A stretch of DNA of 64,000 nt from Thalassovita sp. (GTDB taxonomy: Bacteria; Pseudomonadota; Alphaproteobacteria; Rhodobacterales; Rhodobacteraceae): contig JARGPB010000001.1 in NCBI GenBank assembly GCA_029212905.1, forward strand, positions 124,001 to 188,000. The letters run 5' to 3'. The notes beneath the pieces were generated by a model. It saw nothing but the letters and a program-made list of their open reading frames with translations, did not search any database and had not been told where the DNA came from. The first letter of the stretch is position 1. The number at the start of each line of letters is the position of its first letter. A program made the translations under genes and the position numbers. Shown here in pieces: positions 1 to 8,205 of this stretch.

Positions 1-2
1 TC

Positions 3-776
3 GTTTCGGTCCTGCTGCCCAGCCCCAAGCCGTCCCAGCCACGCGGCATTTATGATCGCACGACGCGGGGCATCCGCATCTATCTGGCCACGCCGCGCCT
101 GCGGGGGCTTTTGGGGCTGAACCTGGCAGTGTCCAGTGCCGGGGCGATGGTCCTGGTGAATTCGGTGGTTCTGGTGCGCGGTCAACTGGGGCTAGGTGAA
201 AGCGCGCTGGCCTGGACGATGTTTGCCTTTGGTGCCGGCAGCATGATCGCCGCACTGATTTTGCCGCGTGTGCTGGATCGCGTGGCGGACAGGCCCGTGA
301 TGGTTGTCGGGGCCTGGGCCATGATCGCCGCACTTCTGACACTGGCGGCGGCGATCCTGGCGACTGGTTTGACCTGGCCTCTTCTGCTGGGCATCTGGCT
401 GGTCATCGGTGTGGGGTATTCAACTGTCCAGACGCCTTCGGGTCGCCTGTTGCGTCGCTCGGCCCATGCCGAGGACCGTCCGGCGGTATTCGCTGCTCAA
501 TTCGCACTGTCACATGCCTGCTGGCTGGTGACCTATCCGCTTTCGGGCTGGCTGATGACGGCTTACGGGACAGTTCCGGCGCTGGTTGTTCTGGCAAGTG
601 TGGCAGTGGCGGGGATTATGACCGCGCTGCGCCTTTGGCCCGCCGACGCCCCCAAGGTTATCGAACACACCCATGACAACCTGCCGCTGGATCACCCGCA
701 TCTTCGTGGGCATCGGCATCATGCCCACGCGCTTGTCATTGATGACGCGCATCCGCGCTGGGGATCACAGTTCTAA
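3..776 (+). CDS. MFS transporter, C-terminal part (5' end outside window)
   Basis: The reading frame is open from base 3, so the gene starts upstream of the window; a TTG at 111 is only an internal codon. The visible 257 or so residues contain about six hydrophobic helices with Gly/Ala-rich packing and short charged loops, as in the C-terminal half of a major facilitator superfamily permease. The tail is unusual: about 35 residues rich in His and Asp (HTHDN, HPHLRGHRHHAHA) follow the last helix, which could bind metal or simply be a cytoplasmic tail. Substrate cannot be told. Family call is from hydropathy and general look, not from a specific motif. Confidence 0.7.
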   Translation, partial: VSVLLPSPKPSQPRGIYDRTTRGIRIYLATPRLRGLLGLNLAVSSAGAMVLVNSVVLVRGQLGLGESALAWTMFAFGAGSMIAALILPRVLDRVADRPVMVVGAWAMIAALLTLAAAILATGLTWPLLLGIWLVIGVGYSTVQTPSGRLLRRSAHAEDRPAVFAAQFALSHACWLVTYPLSGWLMTAYGTVPALVVLASVAVAGIMTALRLWPADAPKVIEHTHDNLPLDHPHLRGHRHHAHALVIDDAHPRWGSQF

Positions 777-1086
777 ACGGGAGCCACCGACGTTGCGTGT
801 CTGACGTCAGCGCCCATGGGTCCACATAACGTCATTTGCTATGAGAGTGCTTGTTGCTCAGGGCCAAGCAAAGCCAGGGCGTGCGGTGTTTCGCGTTTTC
901 CAGACGTGCAGGTCCCTGCCGCAGTCGGCCACCAGATTCCGTGCCAACAAGGGGCCCGAGACCGTGGATTCGCGTCAGCTCTTGTTTGAGCCGTCGGATC
1001 TCGGCCTCATGATCCACAGATGATGCCATCCGATCACGGTATCTCAAATATGTTTATGTGAAGGCGTCTGTATTGCAAAAGTATAA
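777..1086. other. Intergenic stretch without a supported gene
   Basis: Between the transporter and the tRNA I see no convincing gene. A minus-strand open frame at 832-1047 begins with a charged helix (EIRRLKQEL) that recalls the end of IS3-type OrfA transposases, but the rest does not follow that family, so at most it is a decayed fragment. Confidence 0.4.
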
Positions 1087-1163
1087 TGGCGGACCCAGTA
1101 GGATTCGAACCTACGACCTTCGCCTTCGGAGGGCGACACTCTATCCAGCTGAGCTATGGGTCC
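1087..1163 (-). tRNA. tRNA-Arg (anticodon CCG)
   Basis: Read on the minus strand the sequence folds as a canonical cloverleaf: 7-bp acceptor stem GGACCCA/TGGGTCC, D arm with GCTCAGCTGGATAGAG, anticodon stem TCGCC/GGCGA with loop CTCCGAA giving anticodon CCG (reads CGG), and T arm with GGTTCGAATCC. Discriminator is G, as usual for Arg isoacceptors, and the CCA end is encoded (1087-1089). It lies downstream of sufS on the same strand. Confidence 0.95.
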
Positions 1164-1169
1164 GCTGTT

Positions 1170-1186
1170 TTCGGGGAAACCCCGAA
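1170..1186. other. Short perfect hairpin next to tRNA-Arg 5' end
   Basis: TTCGGGG-AAA-CCCCGAA, seven perfect base pairs with a three-base loop, lies six bases upstream of the tRNA 5' end. There is no T-run on the minus strand, so it is not a standard terminator for suf transcripts; it may be a pre-tRNA leader structure. Confidence 0.4.
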
Positions 1187-1307
1187 TATCTGTTAGCAAC
1201 CCCCAAACCAGCACGCAAGCAGATCGGCCAGGAAGGGACTTGCCGGGTACTTACCCAATGCCCGCGCGGGGTGCAATCAGTATCACCGCACCGGCTTAGG
1301 AAATTCT

Positions 1308-2528
1308 TTATCCGAACAGATCATGCGCCAGTTCCAGCGCATCGATCAGGGCATCGACCTCGGCACGAGTGTTATACATCCCGAACGAGGCCCGGCAGGT
1401 CGCCGAAACGCCCAGATGATCCATCAAAGGCCCCGCGCAATGATGGCCTGCGCGCACGGCGACGCCCTTCTTGTCCAAAATGGTCGAGATATCATGCGCA
1501 TGCGCCGCCCCCTCCATCGTGAACGAGAAGATTGCCGCTTTGCCCGGCGCTGTGCCTTGGAGGTTAAGCCAGTTAATACCGGACAGGCGTTGCGACGCAT
1601 AGGTGGCCAGATCGGACTCGTGCGCGGCGATATTGGCCATGCCCACGTCCATCAAATAATCCAACGCCACCCCCATGCCAATCGTCTGGACAATACCCGG
1701 AGTGCCGGCCTCGAATTTCATGGGCGGGTCGTTATAGACAACAGCGTCCTTGCTGACCTCTTTGATCATGTCGCCGCCCCCCAGGAAGGGGCGCATTTCA
1801 TCCATGCGCTCGCGCCGGATAAAGATCGCGCCCGACCCCGAAGGGCCATACAGCTTGTGTCCGGTGATAGCGTAAAAATCACAGCCGATGTCCGCCACGT
1901 TGACCGGGCCATGCACCGCGCCCTGGGATCCATCCACCAGCACAGGCACGCCTTTTTGGCGAGCCGCATGGCAGATTGATTTCACATCAACAACGGTCCC
2001 CAACACATTGGAACAATGCGTAATTGAAACCAGTTTGGTTTTCGGTCCGATAGCGTCGATCACCTTTTGCGGGTCCAGCGACCCGTCTGCTTCGGTGTCC
2101 ACCCATTTCAGAACAACGCCCTGACGTTCGCGCAGGAAATGCCATGGGACGATATTGGCGTGGTGCTCGGCCACTGACAGCAGGATCTCGTCTCCGGGCT
2201 GGAGGCGCGGCATCGCCCAGCTATAGGCAACAAGGTTGATCCCCTCGGTCGTGCCTGAGTTGAAAACGATCTCGTCTTCGTCTGCAACGCCCAAGAACTT
2301 GGCCACGATCCCGCGAACGGCCTCATATTTCTCTGTCGCCAGGTTGGACAGGTAGTGCAGCCCGCGGTGCACGTTGGCGTATTCCTCGGCATAGCCACGG
2401 GTCACGGCGTCGATCACCGCCTGAGGCTTCTGCGCACTGGCGCCATTATCCAGATAGACCAGCGGCTTCCCATTCACCTGCCGGGCTAAGATTGGAAAAT
2501 CAGCCCGAATTTTGTCGATGTCATACAT
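1308..2528 (-). CDS. sufS: Cysteine desulfurase SufS
   Basis: PLP enzyme that takes sulfur from cysteine as a persulfide for iron-sulfur cluster assembly. The 406-residue length fits SufS (class II desulfurases). Visible motifs: YLDNGASAQKP near residue 28, the PLP lysine in ITGHKLYGPSG near 222, and the active-site cysteine in RAGHHCAGPLM near 360, placed in the short class-II loop. It is the last gene of the suf operon, three bases after the second YIP1-like gene. No sufE, sufA or sufT follows; the next feature is a tRNA, so sulfur transfer and carrier partners must be encoded elsewhere. Confidence 0.95.
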   Translation of the reverse strand: MYDIDKIRADFPILARQVNGKPLVYLDNGASAQKPQAVIDAVTRGYAEEYANVHRGLHYLSNLATEKYEAVRGIVAKFLGVADEDEIVFNSGTTEGINLVAYSWAMPRLQPGDEILLSVAEHHANIVPWHFLRERQGVVLKWVDTEADGSLDPQKVIDAIGPKTKLVSITHCSNVLGTVVDVKSICHAARQKGVPVLVDGSQGAVHGPVNVADIGCDFYAITGHKLYGPSGSGAIFIRRERMDEMRPFLGGGDMIKEVSKDAVVYNDPPMKFEAGTPGIVQTIGMGVALDYLMDVGMANIAAHESDLATYASQRLSGINWLNLQGTAPGKAAIFSFTMEGAAHAHDISTILDKKGVAVRAGHHCAGPLMDHLGVSATCRASFGMYNTRAEVDALIDALELAHDLFG

Positions 2529-2531
2529 GGA

Positions 2532-3107
2532 TTAGATCCCCATGGCCGTTGCCCCAATCAGGAGCATGAAAAATGAAAGCCCAAAAGCAAAACCAAGCCC
2601 TGTCAGCACCAGCACCACAATGGATTTCCCCAAAGAATTCCATCCCTGTGCGACATCCAGAAAGTTGGCCATCAGCCACAGCCCGAACATCCCCAACCCG
2701 ATCGCCACCAGATTAGACAGGCCCGGCGCCACGACCATAAGCACCAACAGCCCAAGCTGGGCGACAGCGCGCAGCGCCTGAAGCCAGACCACCATGGCAA
2801 ACATGTCGTTTAACGTCGCGCGGCCCCCCCACATCTGCCCGACCCAGCGCAGCACCATGGCTCCGATCACCATCGCAGCGCCCAGCAGAGCCAGATACAG
2901 AAACGGCAGGTTCATCCCGGTTTTCAAACCCGTGCTGGTCTCGAAAACGAAAATCGACAGTGAATACAGGATCGCATTCAGCACCGCGACCAGGGCCATC
3001 ATGGTCCACAGGATCTCATTGCTGAGCTGCAACCCCAGTATTTGGGGTGCAACAGAACGCGGCGCAGTCACCGATTGGATCAGCAGTTCTTTGAGGTTCA
3101 GCGTCAC
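2532..3107 (-). CDS. YIP1-like integral membrane protein (second of a pair)
   Basis: 191 residues with about five hydrophobic helices and little else; start is GTG (VTLNLKELLIQ) because it overlaps the stop of the preceding gene as GTGA, a translational coupling arrangement. The open frame runs on upstream to 3497, but that part overlaps the preceding membrane protein and is a shadow. Helix pattern and the amphipathic N-terminus resemble YIP1-family membrane proteins. It sits between sufD and sufS, which suggests cotranscription with the iron-sulfur system, but no role in cluster assembly can be read from the sequence. Confidence 0.7.
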   Translation of the reverse strand: MTLNLKELLIQSVTAPRSVAPQILGLQLSNEILWTMMALVAVLNAILYSLSIFVFETSTGLKTGMNLPFLYLALLGAAMVIGAMVLRWVGQMWGGRATLNDMFAMVVWLQALRAVAQLGLLVLMVVAPGLSNLVAIGLGMFGLWLMANFLDVAQGWNSLGKSIVVLVLTGLGFAFGLSFFMLLIGATAMGI

Positions 3108-3610
3108 GCGCCCTGCCCCTGTTGTTTTGGGCCCCACTCGGCCTGTTTCAATCCAGACAGCCAGAACCACGAGAAAATCACCAGCCAGATAAAGCCAACA
3201 AGCGACAGCGCCGGTCCCGGCCCGATAAAGCCCGCAACCATGCCTTGCAGCAAGATCAGCGGAGAGGACGCCAGCAAAGCCCAGAACAGCGCAATTCGGG
3301 CGCCATAGCCCGTGCCATGTCCTCGCAGTAAACGCGCCATAAGATGAGAGATGAACGCCAAAGCATACAGCATCAGCGGCGCAATCATCACCCAGGCCAG
3401 CAACGAGGCCCCAAGCAGCATGTTCAGCTCGATCTCGGGCTCCAGATGCGCCTGGCGCGCCAGCCGAGGCCACTGCGCGATGAACACCACCGCACAACCA
3501 GCCATCAGAATGGCCAGCGCCCGGTCCTCGCGGTGGCCCATATCCAAGAGCCGCGCAACAACACGCCCCGGCCCTCGATAGGTGGCCACGATATCACGGG
3601 TAACAGCCAT
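3104..3610 (-). CDS. YIP1-like integral membrane protein (first of a pair)
   Basis: 168 residues, cytoplasmic N-terminal segment then four to five transmembrane helices; overall like YIP1-domain proteins. Start ATG overlaps the sufD stop (TGATG), and its own stop overlaps the GTG start of the next gene, so sufD and both membrane genes appear translationally coupled. The two neighbours look like diverged tandem halves of similar topology. Function unknown; a membrane anchor or transport role tied to iron-sulfur assembly is only a guess from position. Confidence 0.7.
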   Translation of the reverse strand: MAVTRDIVATYRGPGRVVARLLDMGHREDRALAILMAGCAVVFIAQWPRLARQAHLEPEIELNMLLGASLLAWVMIAPLMLYALAFISHLMARLLRGHGTGYGARIALFWALLASSPLILLQGMVAGFIGPGPALSLVGFIWLVIFSWFWLSGLKQAEWGPKQQGQGA

Positions 3611-4908
3611 CAGCCGCGCCGACGCGCCAGCCAGCCATCAAGACGCGAGTTGATCTCGTCCCGCAGCTCTTCGGATTCGATTTCTTCGACAGCTTCGGCC
3701 AGGAAGGACAAAACCAAAAGATCGGTGGCTTCGGCCACAGGCACGCCGCGTGAACGCAAATAGAACAAAGCGCCCTCGTCGATCGCCCCGCTGGTCGACC
3801 CATGCGAACAGGCCACGTCGTCGGCATAAATCTCCAGTTCGGGTTTGGCCAGGAACTGGCTGTCCCCATCCAGCAGCAAGGACTGGCTGATCTGATAACC
3901 GTCCGTTTTCTGTGCATCCGGTTGCACCAGAATTTTCCCCTGGAACACGCCGGTCGCTCCGTTGCGCAGCACCTTCTTGAACACCTGACGGCTTTCGCAA
4001 TTCTGCGCGTCATGGGTGACAAACACTGTATCATCGTGGTGGAAATCACCGTCGCCCATGCAGGCACCAGCGACATGGGCGATGGCATCGTCACCTGTCA
4101 GTTCCAGCACGACCTCGTTCCGAGTCATCACCCCGTTGGCCGTCATGGTGAAGGACTTGAACACCGATTCTGCACCCAGCCGGGCAAAAATATGCGTGGC
4201 GGCGCGGCGCATGTGGTCGCGGCCCTGCGTGCGCACATGGTGGAACTTTGCTCCGTCTGCCACGTCCACCTCCAGCACTTTGTTGAACCTCGCGGCGGCC
4301 GGGCCGTTTTCCAGCAAGGTCAGCTCGGCGCCGTTTTCCAGCTTCACGACATGGTGCAACACAGCGTCCGAGGTTTCAGAGCGGTGATAGTAGATCAGGC
4401 TGACAGGTTTCGAAGGCGTTCCGGTCACACGGATCATCACGCCATCGGTGGCAAAGGCTGTGTTCATCACGGCCAAGGGACGGTCGACCGGGGTCTGCCC
4501 CTTGGTTTCCAGCGTGCCATACAGATCCTTTGCCCAATGAATGTCTTTGGATCCAGCGGTTTCCAGCCGTTCGATTTCGATCCCGTCCAACGCCAGGTCG
4601 TCGCTGGCCTCGGCATCAAAGACACCGTCTACAAAGACGATTTTCAGCCGGTCGATGTCGCCAAACACCGGCGTTTCACCCTGATTGTCGAACAGCGCCG
4701 CCGGGACGACCTCGGACGAGGTTAGCGTATCAGGGCGTGTGTATTTCCAGTATTCATCCCGACGCGATGGCAATCCCTGCGACCGCAAGCGCGCCACTGC
4801 ATCGTTTCGCGCCGCGCCCAGCCAGCCGGCGCTGTTCGGCAGGGTCATTCCAGCCAAACGCGTTTCCGTCGCGCTCAGCTTTGCCTGTTTTGCCTGTGCC
4901 GCCGCCAT
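3610..4908 (-). CDS. sufD: Fe-S cluster assembly protein SufD
   Basis: 432-residue SufD, the partner of SufB in the SufBC2D scaffold that builds iron-sulfur clusters in the cytoplasm. The C-terminal half carries the family's beta-helix core (ISQSLLLDGDSQFLAKPEL, then EIYADDVACSHGSTSGAIDE near residues 355-375) with the conserved His of the ACSHG motif, and the final helical domain (FYLRSRGV, LLVLSFLAEAVEEI). Start ATG overlaps the sufC stop as TAATG. Order sufC-sufD-(two membrane genes)-sufS. Confidence 0.95.
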   Translation of the reverse strand: MAAAQAKQAKLSATETRLAGMTLPNSAGWLGAARNDAVARLRSQGLPSRRDEYWKYTRPDTLTSSEVVPAALFDNQGETPVFGDIDRLKIVFVDGVFDAEASDDLALDGIEIERLETAGSKDIHWAKDLYGTLETKGQTPVDRPLAVMNTAFATDGVMIRVTGTPSKPVSLIYYHRSETSDAVLHHVVKLENGAELTLLENGPAAARFNKVLEVDVADGAKFHHVRTQGRDHMRRAATHIFARLGAESVFKSFTMTANGVMTRNEVVLELTGDDAIAHVAGACMGDGDFHHDDTVFVTHDAQNCESRQVFKKVLRNGATGVFQGKILVQPDAQKTDGYQISQSLLLDGDSQFLAKPELEIYADDVACSHGSTSGAIDEGALFYLRSRGVPVAEATDLLVLSFLAEAVEEIESEELRDEINSRLDGWLARRRG

Positions 4909-5663
4909 TACAGCACCTCCGCCAGGATGTCGGCATAGCCGTTCTTTTCAACATCCAGCGCCAGCTCGGGGCCACCGGATTTGACGATACGGCCAGCGGC
5001 CATGATATGCACCACGTCGGGTTTGATGTGGTCCAGCAGGCGCTGGTAGTGGGTGATCACCAGGAAAGACCGGCCTTCGGACCGCAGCGCGTTCACGCCG
5101 TCGGCGACCAGTTTCATGGCGTCCACATCCAGGCCCGAGTCCGTCTCGTCCAGGATGCACATCTTGGGCTCCAGCATCGCCATTTGCAGGATCTCGTTGC
5201 GCTTCTTCTCGCCACCCGAGAAACCCACGTTAACGGGACGTTTCAGCATATCGGCGTCGATTTTCAGCGTCTTGGCCTTTTCGCGCACGACCTTGAGGAA
5301 CTCTGCCGCCGACATTTCATCCTGCCCACGTGCCTTGCGCTGAGCATTCACCGCAGTCCGCAAGAAGGTCATGTTGCCCACACCGGGGATTTCCACCGGG
5401 TATTGGAACGCCAGGAACAGCCCAGCCGCGGCGCGCTCTTCGGGCTCCATATCCAGGATGTCAGCGCCATCCAAAGTGGCCTCGCCGCCGATGACCTCGT
5501 ATCCGTCTTTGCCGGACAGAACATAGGACAGCGTCGATTTACCCGAGCCATTCGGCCCCATAATCGCGTGCACCTTGCCGGTTTCTACCGTCAGGTCGAC
5601 CCCTTTCAGGATCTGCTTATCTTCTTCTTCAAGTTTGACCTGCAGGTTCTTGATTTCCAGCAT
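4908..5663 (-). CDS. sufC: Fe-S cluster assembly ATPase SufC
   Basis: ABC-type ATPase that drives conformational change in the SufBCD scaffold. 251 residues with Walker A GPNGSGKST near 36, Q-loop in FLAFQYPVEI, the SufC-type signature FSGGEKKRNEI near 148, Walker B CILDETDSGLD near 170, and the H-loop in VITHYQR. No membrane domain is present, as expected for a soluble Suf ATPase. Its stop overlaps the sufD start. SufC is separated from sufB by two small genes, an insertion relative to the compact sufBCDS order of many bacteria. Confidence 0.96.
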   Translation of the reverse strand: MLEIKNLQVKLEEEDKQILKGVDLTVETGKVHAIMGPNGSGKSTLSYVLSGKDGYEVIGGEATLDGADILDMEPEERAAAGLFLAFQYPVEIPGVGNMTFLRTAVNAQRKARGQDEMSAAEFLKVVREKAKTLKIDADMLKRPVNVGFSGGEKKRNEILQMAMLEPKMCILDETDSGLDVDAMKLVADGVNALRSEGRSFLVITHYQRLLDHIKPDVVHIMAAGRIVKSGGPELALDVEKNGYADILAEVL

Positions 5664-5696
5664 GTTTTTTCCTTCTCAATCTTTCGGACGACCCGC

Positions 5697-6314
5697 TCAG
5701 GGCCGTGACATCAGTTGAACGACCCGCAACAGATGCTCGGCTGGCACCGGGGTCGGATCTATCTCGAAACAAGCCATCCGACCGATCATCGCCGCCGGTT
5801 GGCCCAGAAATTTTTCAACCACGTGATAGTGGTCGCGCTTAGCATAGTCGTCGAACAGCAGCGTCACGCGGCGCGTGGTGCGAAACGCCGTGGCCAGCGC
5901 GCAGCCGACGCGAAACCGTCCGTCCACCAGAACCACGTCCGGTTGCTGGAAATCCTTACGGTCCCAAACGGCCAAGGGATAGGCCGGAAACTGCCGCCAG
6001 GCACTGTGGTCCGATGGGTGGCCCCATTCCTTGGTCGGGCCGATATCGGCGTGGATGATTTCCACCTGCCCCAAGCCCGGATTTACCAAGAACCAGTCGC
6101 GCATCATCTGCGCCCAGTCCAGGTCGCTTTCGACAGAAAACACCGTCTTGCCCAGTTCAGCCGCCACCAGCGTGGACCCGCCCGACCCATATTCCAGCAC
6201 GACCTCGGCCTCATTATATGCCAGGCGCAAGGCTTGCGCCTCGGCGTCAGGCAACGTCAGTTCGGGACGTGCGGGGGAATGTAGGGCGGCTTGGCTCACT
6301 GTGTCAGTCCACAA
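5697..6314 (-). CDS. Conserved protein with a methyltransferase-like Rossmann fold
   Basis: 205 residues. The segment VVLEYGSGGSTLVAAEL (about 38-54) looks like a SAM-binding glycine motif I, followed by FSVESD as the acidic end of strand 2 and DVVLVDGRFR as a post-II strand, so a class I methyltransferase fold is likely. No substrate signature is seen. Start ATG overlaps the end of the ybjQ-like gene by 11 bases, and sufC follows 33 bases after its stop, so it is part of the suf transcript. Whether it acts on a Suf component is not known. Confidence 0.7.
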   Translation of the reverse strand: MWTDTVSQAALHSPARPELTLPDAEAQALRLAYNEAEVVLEYGSGGSTLVAAELGKTVFSVESDLDWAQMMRDWFLVNPGLGQVEIIHADIGPTKEWGHPSDHSAWRQFPAYPLAVWDRKDFQQPDVVLVDGRFRVGCALATAFRTTRRVTLLFDDYAKRDHYHVVEKFLGQPAAMIGRMACFEIDPTPVPAEHLLRVVQLMSRP

Positions 6315-6618
6315 CCACGGCCGTGCCCGAGGCCGACACCATCAGCATCGACTGGCCGACGACCTCATAGTCCAAATCAATGCCCACAACTGCGTTGGCC
6401 CCCTTCAGCGCGGCACGCTCTTCCAGCTCGCGCAGCGCCGTTTCACGGGCGTCTTGCAGTTTAGATTCATACGCGCCAGACCGCCCGCCGATGATGTCAG
6501 TGACACTGGCGAACAAATCCCGCACCACATTGGCGCCCATGATGGCCTCGCCGACGACGATGCCTTTGTAGGCGGTAATCGTGTGGCCTTCGATTGTATT
6601 GGTTGTCGTGACGATCAT
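6304..6618 (-). CDS. YbjQ / UPF0145 family protein
   Basis: 104 residues covering the whole UPF0145 (YbjQ) domain: VTTTNTIEGH at the start, YKGIVVGEAIMGANVVRD, then ALKGANAVVGIDLDYEVV and the hydrophobic end. The family forms small ring-shaped oligomers and is of unknown role, sometimes described as heavy-metal-binding by structure. Start is supported by the match to the family N-terminus. It lies between sufB and the SAM-fold gene in the suf operon. Confidence 0.85.
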   Translation of the reverse strand: MIVTTTNTIEGHTITAYKGIVVGEAIMGANVVRDLFASVTDIIGGRSGAYESKLQDARETALRELEERAALKGANAVVGIDLDYEVVGQSMLMVSASGTAVVVD

Positions 6619-6654
6619 TTTTTCACCATATTTACAATAGGTTCAAGCCCGCTC

Positions 6655-8178
6655 TTAACCCACAGACCCTTCAAGAGAGATCGCAACCAGCTGCTGTGCT
6701 TCCATCGCGAATTCCATCGGCAGCGCCTGCAGTACGTCCTTACAGAACCCGTTCACAACCAGGGCGACGGCCTCTTCCTCGTCCATGCCGCGCTGACGGC
6801 AATAGAACAGCTGTTCGTCATCCACCTTCGAGGTTGTCGCCTCGTGTTCGACCCGCGCCGAGTTATTCTTGACCTCGATATAAGGCACCGTGTGGGCCCC
6901 GCATTTGTCACCGATCAGCAGGCTGTCACACTGGGTATAGTTCCGCGCGTTCTGCGCCTTGGGGTGCATGGAAACCAGCCCGCGATAGGTGTTCTGCGCC
7001 TTACCCGCGCTGATGCCCTTAGAGACAATGCGCGACTTGGTATTCTTGCCCAGATGGATCATCTTGGTGCCCGTGTCGGCCTGCTGCATGTTGTTGGCGA
7101 TGGCGATCGAGTAGAACTCGCCCTGACTATCGTCGCCGCGCAGAATGCAGGACGGGTATTTCCAGGTCACGGCGGACCCCGTTTCGACCTGCGTCCACAT
7201 CACCTTGGACCGGTCGCCCCGACAATCGGCCCGCTTGGTCACGAAGTTGTAGATGCCGCCATTGCCCTCTTCGTCACCGGGATACCAATTCTGAACGGTC
7301 GAGTATTTCACCTCGGCGTCTTCTTCCAGAATGATCTCGACCACGGCGGCGTGCAGCTGTGCGGTGTCACGCTGAGGCGCGGTGCAGCCTTCCAGATAGG
7401 ACACATAGCTGCCCTTGTCGGCAATGATCAGGGTGCGTTCGAATTGACCGGTGTTTTCCGCGTTGATACGGAAGTACGTCGACAGTTCCATCGGGCAGCG
7501 CACGCCCGGCGGCACGTAAACAAACGAACCATCCGAGAACACGGCGCTGTTCAGCGTCGCATAAAAGTTATCCGACTGAGGCACCACAGTGCCTAGATAT
7601 TTCTTGACCAGTTCGGGGTGTTCTTTGATCGCTTCGGAGATCGAGCAGAAGATCACACCGGCCTTTTGCAATTCTGCCTGAAAGGTGGTGCCAACGGATA
7701 CGGAATCGAACACCGCATCCACGGCGACCTTGCGCCCTTCGGCGGGCATATTCTCGGCGCCTTCGACACCGGCCAGGATCATCTGTTCCTTCAGCGGAAT
7801 GCCCAGTTTTTCATAGGTCGCCAGAAGTTTTGGATCAACATCGTCCAGCGACTTGGGCTTTTCTTCCATCGATTTGGGACGTGCGTAGTAATACAGGTCC
7901 TGGAAATCAATCTCGGGATAGCTGACCATGGCCCAGTCGGGTTCGTCCATCTGCTGCCAACGGGCCAAGGCCTGAAGACGCCAATCGGTCATCCATTCCG
8001 GCTCTTGGTTTTTCGAGCTGATCAGGCGGACGATATCTTCGTTCACGCCCTTGGGCGCGTACTCCATTTCGATCTCAGTTTCCCAACCGTATTTATACTT
8101 GCCGCCCACTTCGCGTACGGCATCAACGGTTTCCTGATCGACGCCTTCTTTTACTTCGCTCTGGTCCAAAGCAGCCAT
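6655..8178 (-). CDS. sufB: Fe-S cluster assembly protein SufB
   Basis: 507-residue SufB, the scaffold subunit on which new clusters are formed with SufC and SufD. Recognised by the long conserved central and C-terminal blocks: VPPGVRCPMELSTYFRIN near 220, LEGCTAPQRD near 262, VQNWYPGDEEGNGGIYNFVT near 294, and RGLVSMHPKAQNARNYTQCD near 395 with the catalytically important Cys. The N-terminus (MAALDQSEVKEGVDQE) is typical of the alphaproteobacterial form. It begins 27 bases after the upstream desulfurase gene. Confidence 0.96.
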   Translation of the reverse strand: MAALDQSEVKEGVDQETVDAVREVGGKYKYGWETEIEMEYAPKGVNEDIVRLISSKNQEPEWMTDWRLQALARWQQMDEPDWAMVSYPEIDFQDLYYYARPKSMEEKPKSLDDVDPKLLATYEKLGIPLKEQMILAGVEGAENMPAEGRKVAVDAVFDSVSVGTTFQAELQKAGVIFCSISEAIKEHPELVKKYLGTVVPQSDNFYATLNSAVFSDGSFVYVPPGVRCPMELSTYFRINAENTGQFERTLIIADKGSYVSYLEGCTAPQRDTAQLHAAVVEIILEEDAEVKYSTVQNWYPGDEEGNGGIYNFVTKRADCRGDRSKVMWTQVETGSAVTWKYPSCILRGDDSQGEFYSIAIANNMQQADTGTKMIHLGKNTKSRIVSKGISAGKAQNTYRGLVSMHPKAQNARNYTQCDSLLIGDKCGAHTVPYIEVKNNSARVEHEATTSKVDDEQLFYCRQRGMDEEEAVALVVNGFCKDVLQALPMEFAMEAQQLVAISLEGSVG

Positions 8179-8205
8179 GGTACACCTCTTGTTCGCGTCT
8201 TTGTC

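Noticed and set aside
832..1047. Minus-strand 71-codon frame with a transposase OrfA-like helix (EIRRLKQEL)
   Set aside because: Only one short helix resembles IS3 OrfA; the rest does not, no second frame or inverted repeats are seen, so I do not call a mobile element.
1058..1522. 154-codon plus-strand frame across the tRNA
   Set aside because: It runs through tRNA-Arg and into the antisense of sufS, so it cannot be a real gene.
3108..3497. N-terminal extension of the second YIP1-like protein
   Set aside because: It overlaps the first YIP1-like gene, and the GTGA overlap at 3104-3107 gives a better start.
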